Shown here piece after piece: positions 23,601 through 36,500 of a stretch of DNA of 64,000 nt. Below the pieces are notes generated by a model. It was not told where the DNA came from and did no database searches. It was given only the letters and a program-made list of their open reading frames with translations. A program made the translations under genes and the position numbers. Each line of letters starts with the position of its first letter. The stretch's first letter is position 1. The stretch is from Klebsormidium nitens (taxonomy: Eukaryota; Streptophyta; Klebsormidiophyceae; Klebsormidiales; Klebsormidiaceae): the NCBI GenBank assembly GCA_000708835.1, contig DF237242.1, positions 45,950 to 109,949 on the forward strand. Reading direction: 5' to 3'.

Positions 23601-26600
23601 ACACAACCACGCGTACGCTTTACGGACCTGCACACCTGGCATCAATTATTCGGCCGAGCCTCACGGTGAGCTGCAATATCCCAACCTTCCCGACCATCAT
23701 TGCCGACGCAAGATTAAAAAGACAATTTGATGACATTGACAAGTGTTTCCAAAACTTGTCCCTGAGTGAGTGATTGACCCGGACTTAGCAGAAACAAGCT
23801 TGCGGACGTAGCGTCACGTGGAGTGACGGACGTGGAGTCAGCGCGAAATGACGTCTGACCACAATCGCCCTGAAAAAAAAGAAAATTAAGGCCGTATGCT
23901 TTTTGTTGGAAAATCTCTAACTTATCCTTATCACAATTTAGCCCTGGCCCACCCTCAAACACCGCTGTGCCGCTTTGGCCGCCGAGACACTCTTTATTGA
24001 AACATTTGCTTCAGATACTCAAGCACTTCCTATGCAAACGAGGGGGTTCTGGGCGAAATCGTGACCATTGTGGTTTTCGAGAGTTCTTTTGCAGTCAGGA
24101 AGAAGACAGAGCGAATGATGGCAAGCGGCTAGCGTCGCCTGACAAAGCGGATCGTTCTGACATTGATAGTAAGATCGGCCGTCGGATCAGGCCAACGCCC
24201 CGACTCGACGCCGTGACGTGTGGGCCACTTTCGCCCCAGCTGTAGTTACTGAAGGTGAAACTAGTGTTGTCGCTCCAAGCTGGTCAACGAGTAAGAAGCT
24301 TCGCAGCATTTGACGAGCGGCATGATAAAGTGACGAGGTAGGGCTCTTGACCCGACTTTCGTATCCGGTCAAACTGGTTGGACAATGAACAGAATTGAAG
24401 GCCCCTCACTGAAATACGTGTCGACGGCATGTGATGTTGGTCAAAGTACAGAAGACAAAAGTTGGGGTGTTCATAGGAAAGCAATCAGATCACACGATCC
24501 ATGCAGCTGGCAACATTGCCAAACACCCCGTCATTCCCATGAGCAACGTTTGCTCGTTCCTTCTTCCAACCAGAAGACTACTATAGCTACCTTCTTCGCC
24601 CCGCAACGTAGAATCCGGCCTCGATGCAAACCCGTCACAAACGCATCGCAAGGAAGTCTATTGGCATGGTGGAGCTGACCTTGCGCCATAGCGGCATTTT
24701 GTGATTTCAAAGGCCATTCACAGACACAAACAAACCCAAACGCAAACCAAGATCCATCATGAAGACTTTACGTACACGGACTAAGACAGCATGGTCTGTT
24801 GAAGATCCGTTCAGTTGAGAATCTATGAATGACCGTTTGTAAGCTCCGGCAGAGTCTAGGTGCATGCGTTCCAGGTGTCGCACGCAAAAACAAGGCGTCA
24901 GGTAACTGAGAGGGCCGTTTAAGCGTCTAGAGTACAGACGGACATCATGGGTGGGGCGGCCGCGGGCCTCGTTCAAAGCCGGGAATAGTTCTGACGCCTG
25001 ATTTTGACCAGATAGCGAGACGAAGACCGGCACTAGCGATGCTTCTCCTTGAATGAGCTAGTTTTTTAAAGCCAGCGCAGCTGAAAGAAATGGGAAACAG
25101 GACGGCAATAGCAGGATCATCTCGCTGAGCCAACCATGTTTGCCGGACTGTGCAATGGCTCGGACGGCCGGAAGATTCGAGGACTCCTATAAGCCGGGAC
25201 GTTGAGAACGCTGTTACGCCCTTACCAAGCAGACAATCAAGCCCTCGGAGGAATTTGCTAAGCAGTGCGACTTTGCGTAAGAGGCTTTCCGGCTTCTCGA
25301 AATAAAGATATTAAAAGGGAAGGCAAGCACCGCCTCCGTGCAGAGCCAAGCGTTTTAGACGGGTACTAGGCACAGGATACTCGGACGTCCGGGCCAGGTC
25401 CTACCCGTCACATGTGGGCGACCTTCCGTCCGTCAGGATTGAGCGGATTGTCGCCATCAAAACTGGTCAATAAGTGAGTTAATGGTAGTGAGCACGGCGA
25501 TCCTCTTTCCAACTGCGCCGCATCATCAAAGTGTCAAAGGCGCCGCTACAGTTGGGACAAGCAGAGTACAGCTTGAAGCGGGAAGCGTCAGTGCGCACTT
25601 TGCAGAGTGACGAGAAACGGCCTTTGCAAGCCGGACGGTCCAAGACGTGATCGGACCTTAAAGGCTCTCGACGAGATGCGCAGCGACAGCACAATCGGAA
25701 ACACCGCCGATGAACATGCATTTTGACAAGTCGAGACAAAAACCAGAAGCAGCACGGTCGGCTCATTCTCGAGGGAGAAATCACCTATGAGCAAATCTTT
25801 CTCAATCGATTATTTCGATCACTACCAACCAGCACTTCTTGCGGTCCTCTCGCGGGCCCTTCACGATGGAAGAATCACGATAAGGTTAAAGTTGTAATAC
25901 TCACAGACCCACTAATGCTTTCTCAATCCATCCTTCATTGCCCGGCAAAGTCGCAAAGGAATCCCGTATGCAAACCAAGGACAAGAACAGATTATTAGGA
26001 ACCGCTGGCATTGCGGATCAGCTACGCTTACATGATAACGACAGTCCACAAGACAATAACTCCCGACTCAGTGCCGAACAATAAAGTCGAGAACAGAAAC
26101 TAAGCGAGAGCGCCCTTGCAGAAAGACGGCCCGGCCTGCTTGACAATCGATGCCCTCCGTTTGGACGGACAATCGGAACTCCCCAAGTTGCTTGAAGGTA
26201 CTTTCGCTCAAGTAAGGTCACGGAAAAGGGGAACGACGAAGTGTACCATTACTGCGAGCAATGGCATCGGCCGCTTCAGCCCACGAGTGGCACAAATTCG
26301 GCTTCTGGAATGTAAGAGAGCATCGATCGTCCGACCCCGTCCAAGTCGATTCAGAAAGCTCCTACCAGTGGCACCGGACTCGATGAGCAAACGAGATGGA
26401 TCGTTATGCGGCGGTGACTATTACTGTGTTTTTCATCAATTAGGGAAGCGGGACCAGGATGGAATTAAGCCAGTATACGATCGGCCTGGTAAAGTAGTGA
26501 ATGAGAATCTAGGAAGTCCGACAATGGTGACGTGGAATAAGAAAGGACAGGAAAGCCAGTACGGTGGATTAGAGAAAGGAAAGCAGGAAGTGAGAAGCTT

Positions 26601-29600
26601 CTACTGAGCTTCTCAATCCAGTAACATCATTGCCGACAGCAGACAGGCTGATGGGACGAGAAACTGAATTTGACCGTACCCCTGGCCGGGCTCCCGACTC
26701 AGGGCCAGAATCTTATTTCTGTTTAAAGTCTACAGAATCTGGAGGACCCAGAAAGTTTTAAAACCTCCGATCGAAGACACGTCCCTCACAAAAACTTACC
26801 GAGTAAGAAGACGTGTATATAAACGTCCAACTGGCCCACTGTCGAACTGTCTAACATCCACTACGAGAAATATATCGTTTGCAGTTCTCGTAATTGCTAT
26901 ACGATCCCTACTACATACTCGGCACAACCGGTAAACAGGGAATAGAATGAATACAGGGCCTCGGTGAACACGCATCTGAGGCAAATGCCCAGCCAGATCG
27001 TTCAGTATCCGCAAGGTCTCTTTACAGCGGGTAATAAAGCAGACAACGATTGCGCGACCACCTCTGACGTCAGAAAACCAGGCCCTTATCTAACAAAAAG
27101 GTAAGGGGCCAGAAAAGTTGGAGCAGGTCAGTCCAAATGAACGAAGAAAGGACCGGTTTGCATGAGACGCAACCCGACCATGGTGGCTCAGACGCAGCAA
27201 GAAGAAGTGAGCGCCTCCCGCTCAACTTTCTTCCACATCCGAGCCTTGATCCGTCAAGCTACTGAGGAGCGTTGAAAAACTTCAAGTGGCAAACCTCATC
27301 AATCTGGACTGGTGGACCGTGAAGGCCCTTCACGAGATGCGTGGCGAGGGCATGATCAATTGGCAACCAAACGATAACCATGCAGTGAGGTTGATCAAAG
27401 GGAGGCAGCAGGATGGCCGGCATTATATTAATCAACAACCTCGCGAGTGAGCAACACCTGCTCGATCCTTGTTTCACTCATTGCCAACCAGATTTCCAAC
27501 AGCCACCGCATGGATTTCAGGCCTTCTCCGTCCGGCAGCGCATTACGGGCGCAGTATCTTCTGAGCGGGAAACCACGAATTTGCCCAAACCAATACAACC
27601 CGAAGCAAAGAGGCCTAGTAGCTTCAGACGAAAACCTCAAGGGCTGCCATCGCACAATTCTGAGGGAGGCTGTAAGTCACGATTCTGATCAGACTGATCG
27701 GACCTTGAAGGCTCTCCACTGGAATGCATGGCACACCAAAATTCGTTTTGCAGTACGGTAACTCCAACAGAAACACCAGCAATATTATGGCCGGGCATGA
27801 ATCCAGCATTTCCCTCAGTGAGCAACACTTGCTCGGTTCCTTCGCAGTCACTGCCATTCAAAACTAAGCGTTTGCGCGGCTTTACGTATACTGCCCGGCG
27901 CAACATGCGAGCAGTACCTCTTAATTCCCCAGCGGAATGATACTTATCGAATCGCGGCGCTGGCACCGGTGAAATCACGCTTATCGACAAGCAGCTGCCG
28001 GTCCAGAAGATAAAAAGTACTCTTCATCTCCAAGAAAAAAAAGCTTTAGACAATCTCTTCGCAGAGGGCCTTTGCAGGGAAATAGCCCGGTCCTCGATTG
28101 CACTGACGCAGTGAATCTGACCATGCAAATGCGTTCAGGTCTCGTTCCGACAAGTTCCGAGTGCATTTCAGAGACTGCAACCACATCAAGCCATTTCAGG
28201 GAACTAGGGGTAGCGCTGCCCCAGCGTTCGAGTACAACAGAGCGTCGATAGTCCGAGCTATCCAAAAGTGAGTCCGGCATGTTCCTTGCGTTCGATTTTT
28301 TGCAACCAACGAAGTAGATTTGTGAGCAGCGGTGATTATGCTTTACGAGCTTGTGACAAGATTACTTGGACCGCACAGCAACTGCAGGACACGGTTGGCC
28401 ACTTGGGTAAACGAAGTGAGGCAGAGAAAATAATTGCAAAGCCAGTATTGTCAGGTCGAGGAGGCAATCGGGGACACTGCGAGTGAAAAGCAACTGCTGC
28501 GCTTCTCATTCTGGAAACCGTCATTACCGGCTGTACTACCATATGAACAACGCGAGGTTGACTCAGTGAATCTGACTGCAAGGCTCTGGGCTATAAGGTT
28601 GACTCGCGTTCTTCAACTTTCCAGTTCCAATGCCAAACAGGCCAGATTGGTAGCAGAGCTTCGAAAGCGGCATGTGCGGTTGCCAGAACGAACGGACTAA
28701 GATTACGATCAGGACCCAATGAAGCACGACGAAACAGCTAGCCCAGTTTTTAGGTACGACTCGGCAATTTGTTCCTTCAAACTGAGCGAGATTCAAGGAC
28801 CGAAGTCGACACGGTTTAACGTCCAAAGACCGAGTGTGGGCAGCTTTGCTGATATCGACTACCTTGAAATCAATGCTGTTTGAATCGGATTTTGAGAGAT
28901 TCAAAAACACCTGCCGTGGCCCCACTAAAAGCAGAGAGGGTGCAACACCTGCGATCTAATTTGAGGACGATCTGCAGCAAACCAGCAAGTAGGAGATACT
29001 AATGCCTCCAAACTAATTTGTGAAGGAAACGAGAACCGAGGCGATGGTCGGAGGTGTGTACATTGTGATCTCAGCGCGACTCAGTCTGAGCGAGAGTGGA
29101 ATTTTATGTAGCGTCCCATTGCTTTAATAGCGACACTACCACAAGGCTTTCCTTTTCAACACATTGTTCGAGAGTGGGCGGGGCTCAAAAGTGTCGGACA
29201 ATTCCAAGACCCACAATTGGCATTTGAGGCTATCACATGAAGCGGAAAAAGCAGATTATAGACTGTAGAGCCCACCTACAAAGGATTCAGGAGATCCCTC
29301 GTTTTCGTCGTCAGGTCTTTTGCGTCTTGCTCAATTTCATTCCAAAGTGCCTAATCCATAAGATCGGACTGGGAGGTCAAGCGCAATGACGGCATAGTTG
29401 AGTCAGTAGACGAACATGCGCTACAAAAGCGGAGACGGGCGACGGCCCCCGCCGTAGAGCCTGGAGCTATAGTCGTCTTCCACAGGACATCAATGCACGA
29501 GGGACCGTGCAATGTTGTGGTTGAGAAGTCGGGTGGAAACTGTAGAATGAGTTGGAATAACCTTCGATGACAAAAGTTACCGCTTCAATCAACCGATCCG

Positions 29601-31324
29601 CCAACCGCACACGTCTTAGCAAGCGCGCGTTGATCAACATGTGGAGGTTACGAGAGATTGAAGAGACCACCTCCAGACTGGTGGGACGGACAGACGCGGA
29701 AATGCGAAGCAGTGCACCGCAATTCCAAGCGGTTGGATTGTTAGGGGATCATGAAGCAGGGTTTGATAGTTCGGCAAGCCGGCCAATAAAAGTGACGGTT
29801 GATCCCTCAACTCAATTCCAGCAATCTCCTTCAAGTTGGCATCAGAATCATTACTTGAGCAGAATTGATCAATGTCGCTATCTTCCTTGCCACCTGAGTT
29901 CACGCTTTGAACATGCACACTTCGCAAATCGATTACTTTCTCAGCCTCAGAATAATGCTCATAAGTGAGACACTGGCTAGCACAAGCCTGATAATGATCC
30001 AAAAACTTGGCCGAGAGTTCAAGGCAAGACACAATAGACGGCCGGGACGTTTCTCACGGCCGCAGCAAGCAGCGAATCAGAAGAACAGCAAGGGGATTCG
30101 GAAGAAAGCAGAGGGATTCAGAAGAATAGCCAAGGGAATGTCTTCTCCAAGGTGGTTAGACGGAAGTTTTGGTGAGGTGCAAAACCGCCGGGCTCCCCGC
30201 AAAGAGCGGAATAGAAGCGCTTAAACGTAACCAAGAACCAGAGGCACGGGAACGGCCAACGCCGCTCAGCTTGGCTTCACGTACCCACCTTGTAGCACAG
30301 GTCTCAACACGTTACGCGAATCTAGAATGTTATCAAGGATGCGCGACTTTGTCGTCACAAAAACCTAGCAACGCACAACCGTGACAGCGTCAGCCGGGCT
30401 ACCAGAGTTCATCTTGAGCACACCGGTGCCCACTGGAATCCACTAGCATCAGAGCTGCCGCCTCGACCAACTCCACAGCTGTAAGCCCGGCCTTCAGGCC
30501 TTCAAGCGAAACCGACAAAGGTTTCAGACGACCTTAACAAGTCCAGGATGTCAACGGATATTTGACAAATAGTCTCGCTCCATGTGGAGGAAGTTCACGC
30601 TCACGGGCCAGGCAACCGTGGACTTGTTCCCAGCCGCCAGTGAAACCCTATGGCAAAGTCTTGTCCACCACTAAGCAATCACTGTTGACAGTAAGTATCT
30701 ATCCGCTATCCACTGTCACTTCTGGCCTTGTTCTGAAGTCACAAGTTTTGACGGCACATATTGACCATTCGGTGCAGCGAGAAATGACAAATATCTTGCC
30801 CCTTCGACGTTGCGGCAAAAGAAACGTCAGACGCCTGCATTAGCATCAACAAGCAGACGTCTTTTCACGAGTGCGACTAGTAGTGGCACGCGTAATTGTC
30901 AGAAAAGTTTCAAAAGGTCGAATGTCTTGGCACACGTCGGGCTTCGAGAACGTGAGGCACTGTTCAGACGGAGGCATTTGGAGATGGAAAAGAAGGATAT
31001 CCTGACCGAATGTCTTTAAGCTCGCAAAAGCTGACTCAATGCTGTCCTTCGAACGTGCGGCCTGGGTTCACTTGATCAACCCACGCCTAAACTATTGTCG
31101 TCCAGAGGGGTTAGCGTGGTCTTGTGTCCATGTCGCTTGGACTGGCAGTCGGAACAAACAATCTGCTGAACTTGAGAGCTCAGCCGTGCTACCTTTTGAA
31201 TCTTCACGGCCCGAGAGACGGCCTCTCTAACATGCAGGGAGGAGCCTCCGGGTTTGCTTTTGGTTTCCGGCTGCTGACCGCATAGCTCCCATCTGGACTT
31301 GACAGAGAACCACACCACCTGTGT

Positions 31325-31560
31325 CAACCCCGTTAACCTGCCCATTGATGCGGGAAGAGCAGCGCAGACACACAACGGGTTACCCTTAGTTTTGGTAACC
31401 CCGTTAACTAGCTTAACGACTTGCAGGCAGGGCCACTGACAAGTCGCCACTGGCCACAAGCAGCTCGCTTGACCCCGTTAGCTGGCAAACATCTTTTGGG
31501 TAAGGCTCGGCCCTTCTGAGAGCCTCGGAAACTCGGATCCTTTTCAACCCCGTTTTGGCG
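31325..31560 (+). repeat. ~73-bp repeat marked by ACCCCGTTA
   Basis: CAACCCCGTTAACC, TAACCCCGTTAACT, TGACCCCGTTAGCT and CAACCCCGTTTTGG occur with the CCCC at about 31328, 31399, 31473 and 31548. The spacings are 71, 74 and 75 bases. Sequence between the boxes is poorly conserved, although CCACTGGCC occurs after two of them. It looks like a decayed short tandem array. Confidence 0.6.
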
Positions 31561-33557
31561 GGAGATGGATGTGCCAACTCGCCGCCCACTGGCCGCTTTG
31601 TGGTCAGCAGGGAGACTCAAAAGTGTCACTGGATTTGATGTTTCGCTAACATAATGGTCAAAATTTCAAAACGCTGCAGGTAAGATGAAAAGCACAATGG
31701 ACACGGACTCTAATCTTCGCAATCGACAGCGCCCTGGTGTCTGCTTTTGCACGTGAATCAAACACGTCATAGCTGCTTGCCTTCTACGGGTTGAAGGAGC
31801 CGAACGTGACGAATATACGAGGCATGCAGATGACCGTCAAGCAGAAGCAAGTCAATCACATGACGGGTGAAGGAACCTTATCGGAAAGTGCTCGTCATTC
31901 CTATCCTTGGAAGCACGATCTCGTGGGGAACCGCTGTCGCCTTCGCTCAGAAACAACAGACGCCACGAATCCTGGACCTCTCACCAGACGATGTCCGTCT
32001 TGGTGATCCGTTCCGGAATGCACGCGATGAACCATACAGCCGCCGGAGTCACCACAAAGGCACGACGCAAAGAATTTACGGACGACAAGATCACTGGCAA
32101 TCTAGAGGCGCCTTCAAGCGCGAGAGAAGCAGGTTCAAATAGGCTGACGTTCCCACCCGCCAAGCAATCATCACCGCAGTAAGTGATGGGAAGCCGTTGC
32201 AAAAGCGAGCAATCTTGACAAAAACGACCCTTTTTGATAATTGACTCAGAAGTCTAGATGTGTCGAGCTGGCCATCTTAGAAGTAGTGCGGTCTACAGGA
32301 TTGCTTCTGTATTCCGCTTCACGACTCGCTGTTTTTGGCTTCAGAAACCGAAGACAACATCCTGCGCTGGAACGGCGCGGTTCCGTGCACTTCCTTGCCA
32401 AGCACTGCACGACACTCTGTAAAGCGGGATACACGCTCACGAACGTCCAGCCCGCAGTACGGCAAATCAGTCGTTATAACCAAGAAAATTGAGATTCAGC
32501 GACTGCAAATCAGCATGCAGCTGCTGGTAAGGGAAAGGCTTGGGACGCGAACCCAAGTGGTGGATGCTCAACGAGACGGCTGGTCGGAGACCGTGAGCTT
32601 CGCGGGAGTCGTGCATGCATCATGTCGGGAAACTAATCTGGAGACCGTCGACGAGACAATTCACCACAGACTATTGGCTCAGAGCAGCAACTCAGAAAGG
32701 CTCCTTCTGCAGCATATTGCCTCGGAAACAAACGGGCAATATTTGAGATATGTACGTGGTCGATACCCGCAGATACAAGGCACTATCCGGCAAGCAACGA
32801 CGATGCGTATGTAGCTACGACTGGCTTCTCAAACTAGATGGTTGAAAACGAGGAAATCTGATCGATAGTCGGGTCTCATCGTGCCCAAACGATCCAACCT
32901 TTGACGGGCATTTTCACCTCCCTGAGCAGGCACAAGCAAGCTTTCAGAAGGATAGGCTGGATCCAGCAGCAACATTTTTCCGAGCTGCCTTGGAACTTGG
33001 GCCGAAAGTCCTTGAGGTGACAGACAAGTGATATTGCCTGGTCACACTAACCATACACCAATCAGCTGCACCTAGTGAAGACAAAGCAGCTGAAAACAGT
33101 TGGCGGAGTTGAATTGAGGCGGGCAAACAAAGAGAGAGAACAAAGCCCCTTAAGACACAGAAGGCAAAATCCATTACCACGCATAAGATGCGGACGCAGC
33201 ATGTCCTGGCTCGAAGAGAGGATTTGTGTGAGCGGATGTTGCTCGTACTCGTCCCGCATCATAGCCTTTGCACCGCTTTGACGACACGCTCTCATAAGGA
33301 TGAAGAACAACCCTGAATCAGTCCATTCAACAGGGAAGGACTCTGCAGCTCAACATAAGCAACAGCATGGCGAAGATCGGGGAAGTTAAAATCAATATAA
33401 TGCATTCAGCAGCATGACCGCATATCACAGGTGAATCAGCCAAGCAAGGCATTTCAGTGGGAGGGCACGGAGACTCGTAGGCTTGCTTCCAACGAAACTG
33501 GCACTTTTCAACTCCCCTCCTGTTTGTAGGTCGTAAACGGGTTCAGCTTGCTCAGCG

Positions 33558-36500
33558 CTATTGACTACCTGACTGCTCAGACTTTTCGAAGTTGATTCTA
33601 ACTTCCGGTGGCGGGGCTCGCGAGGCTTCCAGTATATTTTGCGACCTAGTTTGGATCTCTCTAAGGTACTCTGCTACTACTCGTTGACTATAAGACCCGT
33701 TCTCCTGAAAGAAGGCCAAGGGAAAGGGGATCAAGACGCGACGTTGCTTGCAAAAAAGCGTGCCGAGAGCAACGATAGCCTTAACAACGATTTCAGCAGC
33801 CTTCCAGACCAGTGGCGTTTCCCATTTCGCTTGCAATCGTCACAATATCAAATCTGTGGGGAATACACTCCAGGCAGTCCTGCGCGACTGACTGCGCAAC
33901 TGATTGGTCTAAGAGGAACGCATAAATGCGATCAAAACGGTCTAGTACGCAAAAATGTGAGCAAGCCGGTTTGGGAAATACCTTGAGCCAGATCGAGTCC
34001 AACACCAGCAAATCGGCAGAGGCTTGCCTTGAGACGTTTAAATCACCAGTCGGGACGAAATCTCCAACCCAATACTCGAAAAGCATACGCCCGAGCTTGC
34101 AAACCTTATTTCAGTACCCACAACTCAAACTGTAGCAAAACCAGGACACTAGCTCCACCCACCGTAAAAATTTGGAAGCACGGCACAGATCATCGAACCC
34201 TTCCCCGACCCTATCGATCAAAGTCAGACCTGCAAGGGCCGCGGAGACAAAGTCACGGCTCACCATGTAGAGTATGGAGCGCTCCATCCTGCTTTGGATG
34301 GTGTTGAAGAACTTTTCCTCGTTCAGCTTGCTCTGCGGGAACACAAGGTTCTCTCGCAAAATGGGCTCCCAGTCCTCCACCTCCGCTGCAATGAGAACAA
34401 AAAGCAAAACAGTTAGTACGAAAAGGTGATGTAACTGACAGACTGACCTGACTTTCGACATAGAAGATGCTGTCAAGGACGGCCCCTAGATCTTTACTGT
34501 CGCTTCAACAGAACGAGGAGTCGCATATTGTATCGACAGTCGTCACACAGGGTAGAGAGAAGATATCAGCTGCTTCTGAAGGTGTTGTGCAGTCTTGGTT
34601 GGAATCCGGTCGATATTTGCCGAGTATGCCTCAGCCCTCAGGACTCCAAAGCGTTGAGTCAAGGGGACAGCAGCTTGCGTGAGTTGATATGGATGGCTGT
34701 AACTTTGCCGCAGCATAAAAGCTTGAGACGGCGACCACAAGACTCTCAAGACGGCAGGTCCACATACCCTCCTTATCGGCCTGATAGCGAACTAACACTA
34801 GAGATATCAACAAATCGGAGTAAAAAGCTTGCTCGTCAGCTTAGCTGACAACCCGAATCAGTGTAAACTTGCCGTCAGAAATGAGAGACGGTGCGCCCGG
34901 GGCGACCTGCCCAACGTGGCAGAGTCTGGTTGGTCCACATACCTTTCAAAACTCGTTCGAGGACGGCTTCTTCCGGAGTCTTCTTATCTGCACAAACGTG
35001 AACGAAGCGACTGTTTGAGAGGTGAAGGCTTGGCAAAAGCCTTGGTTCAAGTGAGACAGGAACAGGAACGGCAATGGCGGCCACAACGACCTGTGCACGA
35101 GCGAGTTTCATCAAGAAAGGTCAGAACAGGTTTTGACTTGATTGAAACTTGCGACGAAAGAAGGAGCCAAGCCACAGCGCACACACACAGAAACATAGAG
35201 AGTACCATACAAAGCTTCGTACGAAGACCAGACAACCAGCCGTCTCTTGGTGGACTATATGAAAGCTGCCGGCCTTTGCGCAGCCCCAGAGCGCGAAGAT
35301 GGCAACTCAGTCCGAGTAGGCGAGTCTCCGAAGGGGCAGACGACAAGGTTCAGTTCGTTAAACCCCGAACGGTCTGCGCCTAGTGCCTCACCGTTTCTGC
35401 CTTACTCTTGAAACTGCATAATCGTCTCTGACCGTTGCCCTTATCTCAGACCGAGGTTTCGATGTTTCTGCGGAGTTCTCAGTGGTGACTCGCTAATAAC
35501 ATGGGACTTGTACCCAGTCAAAACTTGAGCACCGAGGTATTCCCCACCTTTGTTGAGGCGGCCCTTGGGGTGTTTAGTGAGGTACCAGCTGGCCCACAGC
35601 TGCATCACCCGCTGGAGGACCGCCAGCATCGACCCCATGTTCTCCTTCTCGACCTGCAAAAAGTAGGAAATCAGAGACATTCAGCACACAGCTTTACGTT
35701 ACCAAACGGTCATTGTTGCGACTTTTCCCGCGAGCCTCGCACATTAACATCGACCCCATGTTTCCTTTTCGACCTGCAAGAGTACAAGTGAAAAGAGACT
35801 TTCAGCAACACAGCATTACCACGGCAAAGTGTCGTTGTCGCGAGCCTCGGACACCCGTATCGGGCCCACACTCTCCTCTTCGACCTGCAAGAGGTATGAT
35901 ATTGACGAAAAAAGCGACTGTCAGCACAACGCTCTACGGCGATGAGGCGCCCCTGCGACTCTTTAAACGAGCTTTGCACACCAGCATCAAGACCATACTT
36001 TAAGTCTCGACCAGCAACAGGTACAGTGAATCAGTGACTTTACGAACACCTCTCTACAGCAATGAGGTGTCATTGTTATGGCTTCTGTCAAAATTCTCTG
36101 TTTAAGCAGACGAGACATCCAAAGAGAAGCCGCTTCCTTTCTCTCTAACTAGCCGCAGAAAGTAGAGCTCGCGTATCTATGGGACTGGCCAGGGACGCCG
36201 ACAAGCGAGAGCTCACAATCGCCTGTCGTCAGGTAAAACGAGCGCTTAGAAGCCCTTCATGATCTGCTTAAGCAAGCACAAGACTACCATCCGCTGCAAC
36301 TCTGACGCCCTTGTTGCATCGGTTATGTGTGACCCGTGTATCTTCTTCTCCCACTTTCAATAAGGTGCTCACTCAGGATTTTCTGTGTCCTTCCGGGGTC
36401 TCCTTGACCGATCAGCAAGGCCCAAGAAGTGGCGGAGCAGACATGCGCTTGCAGAACTGTGGCGAGGCGACTGTCCGAATCTGCTGAGCGATTATGCTCT

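Larger units (their letters stand above)
16160..33500 (+). repeat. Degenerate ~1-kb satellite, right block
   Basis: No gene is supported across about 17 kb. The same oriented module as in the left block recurs: GGCTTCAG or close, then GAGCA/TGCTC words, then TTCCTTGCCA or TCATTGCC(A/G). Clear cases: GGCTTCAG at about 22269 and CTCCTTGCCG at 22329; about 23256 and TTCCTTGCCA at 23304; GGCATCAG at 29848 with TTCCTTGCCA at 29881; about 32337 and TTCCTTGCCA at 32390. Weaker cases lie near 17.49, 18.16, 19.28, 20.60, 21.45, 23.70, 25.94, 26.63, 27.48, 27.85 and 28.53 kb. Distance from GGCTTCAG to TTGCC is about 33-66 bp. The longest frames (for example 17757-18206 on -, 32335-32814 on +) look random. 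Confidence 0.6.

Noticed and set aside
32335-32814. 159-codon frame on the + strand
   Set aside because: It includes the satellite core box (TTCCTTGCCA) in its coding stretch, so it is repeat sequence rather than a gene.
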